Shown here one piece after another: positions 37,301 to 49,300 of a DNA stretch of 64,000 nt. Source of the DNA: Tubulanus polymorphus (Eukaryota; Nemertea; Palaeonemertea; Tubulaniformes; Tubulanidae); the NCBI RefSeq assembly GCF_964204645.1, contig NC_134032.1, positions 8,426,275 to 8,490,274 of the forward strand. Direction: 5' to 3'. The position numbers were made by a program, and so were the translations under genes. Within the stretch, counting starts at the first letter, position 1; every line of letters starts with the position of its first letter. A model generated the notes under the pieces. The model was given only the letters and a program-made list of their open reading frames with translations. It had not been told where the DNA came from and did not search any database.

Positions 37301-40300
37301 AATGTCTATACCATTCCATTCCTATTCCAGGCCTATACACGGTTTGACAAATGATCACATATCTACACAGGAGTGTTAGAACTTTTGACTATAGCAGTAG
37401 GCCAATAGGATAAAGGATTCTATGCAGGCCTCTTAAATCCCACTAAGGCCTATCCTATTGATATATCTAGATGCCTATACATATGATAGAATAAGAAATG
37501 CCTACATAGGCCTAATTTGAAGTGCTTTCATATTCTATTCAGCAATAGGCCTACTGAATCCTGTTCACCATCTCGCATCTTATCTGGCAATGAAGGTGTT
37601 AACCCACCCCATTGCAAAATGAATGTATTAGAATTATTAGAATTATTTCTTAAGTATCACCTTCTTGATACTGGCTAAAAGTTTTGTTCTCGATAAATTT
37701 AAAATTTTAAAATTTAGATTTTTAATTTTGAAAATTCTTAATTTGTTTCAGGGAGTAGCGCCATCTATAGTGAGAAACCGATTGATACTCGTGTGGCGGT
37801 TCACTCGGTGCATGCGGGTCGAGCAGGTCGAGACGGCTGGTTAAAACTGGATGACCAGATGTCGGTATCCGGTCGATCTCAAGGTCGTCTGACCGGTTTG
37901 AACGTACCGGGTGAACTGTACGTCGGCGGACACGACCTGATGACCTTGACACCTTCACGATTGAAGTACAATCAAACGTTCTCAGGTCAGTTTGAAATGT
38001 TTGTGAGATATTGATGATATTCGATGGACATTCACCTAAGGCAAAGCCTATGTATGCGATTGTCAGAAGCATCTGTTCTGATTTAGCCATGTTTTAAGCG
38101 GAACTATAGGTTTAGAAATTTGGATTAATTGCTGCAAAACATGAGAGATGCTGCTGACGTGGTATTTAGTATGACGAGATGTATTCTATCGTCATCATCA
38201 TTGCCCTTTCAAATCGACAAATTCAGGCGGAACCATCAATTACCGGGTCTGTCTTGATGAGAAATTTCTTTCTGATTCACTACCTGTATTCATCATAGTA
38301 ATCGGTAAGTTTGATACGATTCATATCGACAAATTTTTCTCATCTACGCAGGTTGTATTTTCGATGTGGTCGTTCGCATGAGCGCGAAATTCCGATTCCG
38401 CGCGCCCGGGCAACCGGTCGGTAAAGTCGCTACCGGGCGCAACGTACATCAATGCAGCGTCGCCGAGTGCTCGCCTACGAACCCTTGCTCGAATGGAGGA
38501 CGTTGCGTCGATCTGGGAGCGACATTCCGTTGCGATTGCGTCGACCGTTGGACCGGTCCGCTCTGTCGCGCCGCCCGGTCTAACCCGTGTCAAACGCCGG
38601 CGACGAATCGCTGTTCTCCCGACTCGACTTGTTCGCCGACGCCGTCTGGTGGATACGTGTGTCACTGCCCGATCAGAAAACAAGGGATTTACTGCGATAA
38701 AGGTAGATATTACATTGAATTGTTCTTGAACTACTCGATTTAATCTAGCGTAGAACTTTGAATACTACGAGGTTAATCCAACTATAATTTCTTGCTGAGT
38801 TATTCGTTTTCGATGATTTGTTCTTTTTCAATGAAATTTGAACTGGATTTTTAGGCTCCCAAATTCGAATAAATCATTAACTCTTCAACTTTACGGCCAA
38901 CAATGGCCGCTGCCAAGCCGACGTCCCGGAGCACCTCTTACACATATTTCAAGCTGAGGTATTAGCTATACATTGGGTACATAAAATGGCTTACCTGTGC
39001 GGATAGATTTTACATGAACTCTTCATAGTATGAATCTCTTTAGTGTTTCCACAAAAATGAATACTTTCAAGTAGACACATGAAGTTGCCAGGAAAGTTGA
39101 TATTCAGGGTTTTCTGCTGCTTTCGTAGAAATCCTGTTGTTATTCTGCAGAGTATCAATAGGGTTTTTGACATATGGTCAGAAAACATGATTGTATTCTT
39201 TGTGATTATTATGTCACCCGGTGGGATGACATCCTATGTTAATCAACATGCGCTGTGCACTTACCCTTATAAGCGCTGCTAGTGATTCAAATTATGTGCG
39301 ATTTTCTTTATAGTTGGGAGGTCCAGGGATGAAATTTATCGATAATCAGCTTTCACGCTCATCCAATATGGCCGCCAGGGTGGATATCTTCTCTATAATT
39401 TCTTGTTAGCTCTTGTTGGGTCATCTGTGCTTTAATTTTCTAATCGATGAAAATAAATCAACTTTTCATGTACCGTAAATCAAAATCATCTTAGAAATAT
39501 TACTTTTTTTTATGATGGTCATTTGATTGTATCTTGCTCATCTGCTTCAAAGTTGAAAAAAAAGGAAAATGAACTTATTTTGAATGAAAGATTTGACCGA
39601 TTCGACATGTAGTTTGACTGACACCAGGGCGAAAGTTGCACAGTCATGCCAGTCGTCCAAAAGCTGTTTTGAATTTTAAGCTCAGTCTTAATTTGTAAGG
39701 CTTCGCTTCGGAGCTATAACAGTCTTGGACTGTTAAGGTTTTTCGCAGTCAAAACTGGTGTTTGAAAACTTAATATTTTTATCGTTGTTTTTTGCAGATC
39801 TGTTGCTAGGCAATCCGGATTTTATCGGCGAGAAATCGTATTTGTCGTTTAAATCGCGTATGATCAGGAACGGCACGGATATCCGTGTTTCGTTTCGTCC
39901 ACGAGTTCAAACCGGGATTCTCGTCTACGTTGCTCAACACCAGAGTTCAAGGTCGGGAGACTTTTTGTCGATTTCGTTGACGCGAGGGTTCGTTCAGCTA
40001 CGTTACAATCTAGGAGCCAATACAGCGGTATTACAGAGTTCTGAACCAATAAATGTTGGAGGTAAGTACAAAAAGACAAGCTACTGTAGCAGTGTGCAGT
40101 AGAATATCAAGTACTGTTGCAAAAGAGGATTCCATTTGTGACAAGTGAGGATCCACCAGGTGTGCTAGTGTGCAGTAGGACAACAACTACTGTTACAAAA
40201 GAGGATTCCATTTGTGGCAAGTGAGGATCCACCAGGTGTGTTAGTGTGCAGTAGGACAACAACTACTGTTGCATAAGAGGATTCCATTTGTGGCAAGTGA

Positions 40301-43300
40301 GGATCGACCGGTTGTGCTAGTGTGCAGTAGGACAACAACTACTGTTGCAAAAGAGGATTCCATTTGTGGCAAGTGAGGATCTACCAGATGTGCTAGTGTG
40401 CAGTAGGACAACAACTACTGTTGCAAAAGAGGATTCCATTTGTGGCAAGTGAGGATCCACCAGGTGTGCTAGTGTGCAGTAGGATATTAACTATTGTTGC
40501 AGAAAACATCTACTTGTGGGAAGTGAGAATTCCACCTGTGGCAAGTAAGGATCCACCAGGTGTGCTAGTGCTTGTGCGCAGTAGGACTTTGACTACTGTG
40601 GCAATCGAGGATTCCACTTTTCCGCTTGTAGCAAATGAGGCTAGTGTGCAGTAGGATATCCAACCTGATGGTATCAAAACTGGCTAAAATTGATAATATC
40701 CAAGCAGCACAGCTACCCGAGCACTCTAGCTAATGATACAGGGTTTCGTGCTGTGTTGGGGTCTCGGGTTCAAATCCTGCTGCGGGAGGATGCATCAACT
40801 GTGGCAAGGAGGATTTGTTGTCGCTAGTTGTAATTACCTTGTGGGCCCTTCAATTTCTTCTGCATTTCATTTACCGGTAAAATCGACACAAAATCTGCAA
40901 TTGATCCTAAGATCTTCTTATTCAGAATGGCACTCAGTAAAAGCCGGTAGAAAACTAAATGAAGGATACCTTCAAGTTAATAACCTGACTATCGTCACCG
41001 GACTGTCTTCTGGATCTATGGTGATGTTGGACACCACAACTAATATCTATTTAGGTATGTATTCAATCAAGCTTTTGTCTGACTTAAAAAGAATTAGAAT
41101 AATCAAGAAAATGAATAACAACTGATTTACAAATCCTCCCAAATCCCCCTATGACATCATCAACTGCCTAACGTACTAGTAATTGGATCATGGTACAGCT
41201 ATGTTTTCAGTCACTCATTAAGCGTTAATTAGGGTTTTCTGACCTTCATTAGAAACCTCTTGTCATTCTGTTGATTATTGTAACTTTCTGCTGCTTATGC
41301 AGAAACCCTCTAGTCATTCTGCCGATTATTATTATTAGGATTTTTGCTGCTTCCATGTACTTGTTACGTAGTAGCCCTTATAGATCCACATATCCAGGAT
41401 ATGTGTTGACCCCTAGGTGGCGTTCCTTCAAAAAAAAGTCTCAATTATAATTTCGATGAAATCTTTGTATGATCCTAGTACGTACAAAATTTAATCCAGC
41501 AAGGCAGAAACCTGCTATTGCTGCTTAGCAGCTATATTTATTATCTCGGGCGAAGCCCGAGATGTTGTAATGGGTCCAAAAATCGTATTTTTGCTAACAA
41601 ATGAGGTTATCCCTTTGACACGAAGTCATGCAATCTACTATGTTTATGTGCAAAATGTAGCTTCATCATGCGGCTAAAATCTGTTGGAAATGGAATTTTG
41701 AATATCGCGTTCATTTAAGAGAAATCGACGAAATTTGTGGCGATTTTTAAAGAAATTTCAAGGAGCATTTTGTTTCATAAAACGGCTAGAAGGCCGATGT
41801 ACAACGTTACATTGAAGTAAAATAACTGCTCCGTGCGGTTGGCTGAGCTCCTGCTGTCAATCAATGAAAGGGCATATTCGATTGACGCAGACAGACCGGT
41901 CTTTTAATCTTCTCATTAATCTGCTCGGTTCTAGTTTCTCATTTCCCAGTCTTGGGAGAGTCTTATATGTTTATTTTTAATTTGATAGCCGTAGTATTGA
42001 TTCCGTCTCCCCATATCTATTTCATTATGCAAATAACCGAAGATTCAATTGATACGCTACTTCACGGAAGATTATGCGCGCACAATCGAATAGGCCCAAA
42101 CCTCGTGTATTGCCGCGATGATTGCTGATTAGATTTCAATGATGTTGTTCACCGAAATCAGCAGATTTTACACATCCATGAAGTGTTCAAGGAAAACCTT
42201 AAAGATGCATCAATCAGATGGCGCCTATATATTACAAAGATAACATTCTGCGCCCGAGATATTAAGATCCGTGGATATCTTGTTATTTCTTTCCCCTTTC
42301 CAACCCAAAAAATGTCAAAAGGTCTATCTTCTCTTAGATTTGACTTCTAACAGCTTGTAAATGTAATGCTGAATTCGCACGGATATATAACTTTCCTTCT
42401 AACCATTTCAAATCTCTGTGTGGTAATGTCCTTCGAATAAGTCTTGTGAAAACAAATACCCAGAACAGCCAATTAAAATGTATGTAGGCCTAATTTGATA
42501 TCTAAGCAACATGTAATAGCTAGCTTTTTGTCCAGCCTAGTGATAAGACCCGATAGCGCAGTAGATAGTGTCAATAAATGGTGGTGCGCAGTGGGAGGCC
42601 CCTTTGGCGCGTAATCTCAAACTCTAGCGGGGTTACAGATCAGTCGACAGGAAAGATATTCTAAAAATTTCAACGCAGACTAAAATTGCAAATAACGCTC
42701 TTTAACCTCAGTAAAGATGCGAAATCTAGCTTTAATAACCGCTAAGATATTTCAAAATCTATAAAAATCGCATTTTTTATGTGCGGTTGAAATATGCGGA
42801 CCTTGGTTTCACATCGTCACTGCTCTTAATTGTTGCGTTCAAAAAATCCAAGAATCACTGACAAATATCTGCATTTCATTTCCTTTAAAATGGTCTATAA
42901 ATGAAGTTAATCAAGCAAGGGACTGCAGAGTTATTTGATATTCAATCAAGGCTTACGTTTTTAAAATGAGCGCAAATTATCGCAACAATGGGGACCTCGA
43001 GGGACTGCCACAAAATGGCGCCTAGAAACTGGAAAATTCTTTATCGTCTAGTTGGCATATAACTTTCAATCATGTCCTTTAGGTATTGTGGCGCTTAATC
43101 ATGAGCATAGATTTCGAGTCCTGCAGGTCATTGTTACCGGAATCGGTTTTGTAACTTTCTTTTCCGCGCTCCTACTCAAGGCCCCCGGAAGCTATTTTCT
43201 TCAGCGACATTCTAGTTTTGAAATGTTTACACTTTTCCCGAAAGTTTTCTTTTTTACTTATATGAAAGAATATCTGTAAAATGACGTACACTCACTGGTA

Positions 43301-43332
43301 TCGAAGAACATGACTCAGACTGGTGAAGTCTG

Positions 43333-43372
<40 letters not shown>

Positions 43373-46300
43373 TACCAACAGTAGCACGCTATATCGGTTG
43401 GGTGTTTTGTCATTGCTTGAAACATTGTTTCTATGATTCATTTAAACTCATCAATGCGAACTGAAAGTTGAACTATTTCGTATAGTTTTGTTTCAAAAAT
43501 TCGATCGATTTTTGCCTTAAAGCACGCTTCATTCGACATGCCATTCATGGTAGCATTCAGAATTGAAATTAGACTTCAGATTCCCGATCTCAGAATAAAC
43601 GATATTCTAACCGAAAGTAAACATAAAATGCGAACTAACGTCAAAGTTAAACTATGGTCACTGCTGCTGCTACTGCTGCTGTTACTGCTGCTACTGCTGT
43701 TAAAAGTTTTATCATTTGATGACGTTTTTGTTGTTGAAATTAATTGGATGGGTATTAGAGCCATTAACGCTGATTTCCTAATTATATTTTGGTTGTCCAA
43801 ATTACTCAAGTGTTCAGAAAATCACTCTGAAAAAATTGATGGAAAACAGAATATTAACAGTGGAGATCAAACATTTTATCGGCACTCTGAAAAACTGATG
43901 GTCTACGCTTCACATAGGTTCAGGACTTCAATTGAGAATTATTTTTGTGGATAATGATGATTAAATATGATGAACACAAGAATTAATGTATTTAATTACT
44001 GCACTACTAAAAATCCGATCGTCCACGCTTACATTTCACATGTCTTCGGGACTTCAAATAATTTTGAAAATAGTTTCGATTGAAATAGCCGACAAATGAA
44101 CTGCGTTTTCAAACTATTTCAGTGATTAATCGTTACCATTTCACACTTAAGATGAATGACTGAGAATAATTCTCTACTAGTTATCATAAGAAGGAAGGTG
44201 ATATTTTACATGATTTGAAAATATCAGATGCATGTGTGATATCGATTATGTGTGGCATGGATTATGACATCAATACATGTTCCGAAAGCAAGCACGATAA
44301 AGGTTTTTCGGCACTTCATTCTAGTTAACACTTTATATGTTTTGTGTACTATAGTTTTCAAGATCAGTTTTGATCCATCGTTTATCGAATTACGGACAAT
44401 TATAATGGTTTTTTAAAACCGCAGTACCGAGCCAAGGGTGAAAGTGATTTAGAAAAATTACCTGGTAGCTTTTTCTTGAGATTAGATCTTACACAAAATA
44501 CAACGTAAAATACAATGTAAAACCCGAGCAGGCAAACGAAGATGCCTATCAAAAATCCCCAAAAAAATGTTATAAAGCTGAACACATCCTGAAAATTTCA
44601 AGGGGATTCGCTGAGAATTGAGGCAGAAATGGAAGATTCTTGTGTGGAAGAAGAGAAATAAACATGGCAATAACAACACTTATTATTGCATGATGTTTAA
44701 ATATGCTGACCAGACTGACATTCCCGATAAAAAACAAGAATCATTGAATTAAAATTAGTTGCTCAGTTCCCGTGATTTAAATTTCGTCTTTAAAACACGA
44801 GGATCATTTGACTGAGAATGATTAATCGGCCCCATTATATGTGTTGGTAATGAAGACCACAAACTAACGCGTTGGTATCACAAAATTATATCAAAATTTG
44901 ATTATGAATTTCATCTGAGTTGAAATAGCTGAAACTTAACCCTTTCAGGGCGTATACACCGCAGTGGGGTGTATAAATCATTGATAGATTTTGCTAGTAC
45001 ACCGCACTGCGGTGTATTGATGCTATTAGTAATGAGTGATTATCTCTCTTGAAAAATGGCAGCACGTGTCAAACATAGTGAAATACTAGTAACTAACGAT
45101 ACACCGCGCCGCAGTGTAGATGCACTGTAGTGGTATTCTCGTTGTTCAACACACTAGGGTGGAATTTTTTAGAATTTTCAAATTATCTCCAGCACTATAG
45201 GGTATTAATTAGTCAGCACTGAAAGGGTTAATCGGTTAGAATATTAGAAATACTGAGTATATGATAATGATATGTGATATGGTATGACATGTATTTAATT
45301 TAGCAACAAACTGAACGCAAATTCAGCTAGATCTTCAATTTTTCCATCTTTAGATTCCGATTACTGCAATATCTACTTGACGAATACTCACCGACCTTTG
45401 ATTGATGAGCAAATACTTGTCATATAAATTGTTCTGTTTTTCTACGATCAGTAGTACAGGAAATGTAAAGCCTAAGTTATAAAAGTCGCGTTAAAATCCG
45501 AACTTAAAACCACAGCGATAATTCTGTGGTACCCTCAATATGAATTTGAACTGGTTGTATATCCTATCAATTCAGCAAAAATCGTCAGTACAATTAACTA
45601 ATTAGTTATATTTGATAGTACATGCTTAGGATATTGCTGCATAACTCGCTGGACAATTTTAGTAAATATATCTATATTTTAGCTCACAATGCAAGGATTG
45701 TGGTCGGTCATGATAAAAGTAAAGTCCTCTGACACGCTGATATGGTGCTTTGGCCACACGAAGTGGTACGGCCATGGCCGATCAGCCATACATAAGGCTT
45801 GGAATGGCTTGGCATATGAAAATATTCCAAAAAACTTTTTATGTCCGACAGTGCCAGACAGCATTGGGTTCAAATCCCATTGAAATAGACATATAGTTTC
45901 CATTCCAACGTTTTTGCTATCTTTTATTGAATAGTCTTATTGTGCTTGTTCATATCGAAAGTAATTTGTAGGTTCTTACTGTAATATAATAAATACATTG
46001 ACGCCAATGTAGCAGTGGTATCAGATTCAAAACCCCGACAATAAACAATTTCAAATTTTTTTCCAAACGTTTGCATATTAATGTTGCTGCTAAGCAGAAA
46101 ACCTTACTGCTGCCATGCAGCTATATTTTGATATTGTTATAGGGGGATTTTTGGAAGGGTCTATAAGCTTATTTTGGTGCTGTCCTTGTCCTGATATTTA
46201 ACAAAAATTTGTCGTGCATATTGCGAATTTTTCGTGTTATTTTAATGTTGTTATAGGTGGAGTTGAGCTTTTGGAAACAGTATCGCGGTCGGCAATCGAG

Positions 46301-49300
46301 AATGAGCCAGCCACTTACGAAGGTTGCGTAAAACTATTCAACGTTAATCAGGAATCTTACGATTTACAATCGGGTAAAATATCTATTGAGAATGGAAATA
46401 CATTCACCCCTGCCACTTTAGATGGCCAAGCGATTGTTTGCTCTTTCAGATGCGGTAGCCGGTGAGAATGTACAGTCATGTGATCAGTCAGCGTGTGGGC
46501 AGACGACTTGTAAACATGAAGGAATCTGTAAAGCAAAAAATGACACACATTTTACCTGTTCCTGTACACAGGTACGTTCAATCTGATACTGCTACATGTA
46601 CGTTCAATCTGCACACACGTTCAATCTGTATACAGTTACGTTCAATCTGTACATAGTTACGTTCAATCTGTATATAGTTACGTTCAATCTGTATACAGTT
46701 ACGTTCAATCTGTATACAGTTACATTCAATCTGTATAAAGTTACGTTCAATATGTGCACAGGTACATTCAGTCTGTACAAAGTTACGTTCAATCTGTATA
46801 CAGTAACATTCAATCTGTATACAGGTACATTTAATCTGGAGACGGTTATGTTCAATCTGTAGACAGTTACGTTCAATCTGTACATAGTTACGTTCAATCT
46901 GTATACAGTTACGTTCAATCTGTGCACAGGTACATTCAGTCTGTACAAAGTTACGTTCAATCTGTATACAGTAACATTCAATCTGTATACAGGTACATTT
47001 AATCTGGAGACGTTTACGTTCAATCTGTAGACAGTTACGTTCAATCTGCTACAACAAATTTGCCACTAGATTTAAAACCTAAGTTTAAATGTCGAGCAAA
47101 TGCCTTCATTACTGATGATTAATTTCGAAGCCCATTTTGTTTCATATTTTGATGAAATATTCCCTATTATTTTTGTATTATTGAATGATGTGTTAAAGTG
47201 AATTGTTTTCTTTGGTAGAATTTCACCGGTGTTCGATGCGAAGTCGCGTCCATCTGCAAAAATGCACCGTGCCAAAACAACGCCACCTGTATACCATCCG
47301 CTAATTGGACGACCTATCGGTGTATTTGTGCAATAGGTTTCGACGGAACAAATTGCGAACAAGGTATGAAGGGTAACCAATTTCTCCACAAGGTGGCAGT
47401 TCAGAATGCAAAACTTAATTTCAACCAGTTTCAACTGCGATGGTCAGCTTGGTCACCCATTGCCAAGGGCAAACCACTGCATGTTAAACAGGTCCTAATC
47501 ATTCCCATTCCCATTCGACTTCTCAAAATCCTACATATGAAAATTTGGACTTTTTAGGGTTGACTATCACTGCTCCCAGGTTTAGCGAAGGTAGTTATGT
47601 TCACTACAGAAACGCCCTCTATACGAAGTCTGACAAACTAAAAACGTACATTTCGTTCAATATATCGACTGCGGCGAGTGAGGGGTTAATCGTGTGGAAC
47701 GGTCAGGTGAGTAAAACTGATCACCTGAGGCCAGTTTCATGAAAGGAAATTATGATTATTTTCAGTTCTGAGTTCAATTTCGAACTGCAGTTAAAAAATG
47801 AACTAATTTTAACCCTTTCAGTGCGCTGACTAATCAATACCCTATAGTGCTGGATATAATTTGAAAATTTGAAAAATTCCACCCTAGTGTGTTGAATAAC
47901 GGGAATACCGCTGCAGTGCGTCTACACCGCGGCGCGTGTACTGTTAGTTACTTGTATTTCACTATGTTTAACAGGTGCTGCCATTTTTCAAGAGAGATAA
48001 TTACTAATTATTAATTACATCAATACACCGCAGTGCGGTGTACTAGCAAAATCCATTACTGATTTATACGCTGCACTGCGGTGTAGACGCACTGAAAGAA
48101 TTAACTCTAACTCGTCGAACTGGGTCCAGGCTCAATTCATTATTGAATTGTCGCCATTCATTTTGTTCGAAGGTTTACTCGGAAAAAGATGACTATCTCG
48201 GAGTCGGACTTCGACGCGGTAGAATTCGCGTCGTTTGGGACGTCGGCTGGTGGAGTCAGAACGAGGTTTCGTCCATTGGCGCGGTTACAGATGGACGCTG
48301 GTATTCGGTCGTCGTGCAGCGGTACGGGCAGACGCTGTCACTTACCGTCGACGGACAGACTGTTACCGGGAGCGTCGCCGGGAAATTCCTAGAGCTCAAC
48401 ACAGACGGTTCTTACTATTTTGGTACGTTGTTTTAAGCTACAATTGTCCGGGTATAGACTTTAGGTGATTAAGATTTTATTCTTACTCACATTTGATTTA
48501 AAAAAACTGAATTCGACCATTTTTGAATCAGCTTCAACTAATAAGTACGGAACGCAGTCCTAAGACAGCCATCTTATTCCGAATTTGTGAACGATATAAT
48601 CAAAATTAGTTTATTTTCAATACCAGTAACTTCTAAAATCTAAATTCCGTATATGGAACTGGGTCTAGATGGTCAAAGTGATTGAAAATCAACAAAACCT
48701 AGCCCAATAAACCATTTTACAGTTGCTAGCCACCATTTTGTTAGGGTACTTTTGTCCCGTATTGTTGGGTCATTTTTTTCTCTGCATGGATTTTGACAAC
48801 TTAAGCAACATTCAAACCGCGTGAATCTCGAGTTTTCAGTTATTTAAAAATCATTTCTCAAATTTACAACAATGCGACATGAGAGCGATATAAAAATCGG
48901 TGGTCAGTTTTTGCCGTGCGCATAGAAATCCAGGGTACTGAACTTTGAAGTTCGTTATTTTCAGAAATAATTTTCTAAAAAAATCCAAACATTTCAAGCA
49001 CTGTGCGCATAAATGCCCCCTTTCAGGTGAACTTTGAAATTTTAAGATATCTTGCCTAGTTTTTTTCCTATGGCTCTTTAACTGCAGCGCGTGTATTGTC
49101 ATTCCGAGATTCGGCGCTGTTTTCTTTGCGTGTATTTCAGTATATGGGTGTTATTTCTTCATTTTCACTACACTTGTCTCTACGGAAAATGGTTTTAATT
49201 GTTGGTACGAGTATCAGGTTTTAATATCACGTCGTTTATGCAATATAATATATCGAAGACATTAGAGATGTTGGGGTTTAAGGGATTTTTCTGACCAGTT

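Larger units (their letters stand above)
41055..46256 (+). other. eys intron 29 (5.2 kb), repeat-rich
   Basis: The longest intron. It contains a unit around 41540-42270 bounded by GCGAAGCCCGAGAT / GCGCCCGAGAT, an (AT)n run, a CTG-type repeat, MITE copy D and a possible SINE fragment (about 45850-45885, GGGTTCAAATCCC). Long frames here (43538, 46600) have no domain content. Confidence 0.55.

Noticed and set aside
43538-43954. 138-residue frame with poly-Leu
   Set aside because: It is made open by a CTG repeat inside an eys intron; no domain, no homology recognised.
46374-46463. Continuous reading of exon 30 to the in-frame stop at 46463
   Set aside because: A 76-bp GT-AG intron restores the LamG closing motif and EGF34 in phase; reading through gives a non-homologous tail and truncation.
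46596-47044. Open frames on both strands in the minisatellite
   Set aside because: The 21-bp period keeps all frames periodic; the predicted peptides are pure repeats without an independent start or splice context.
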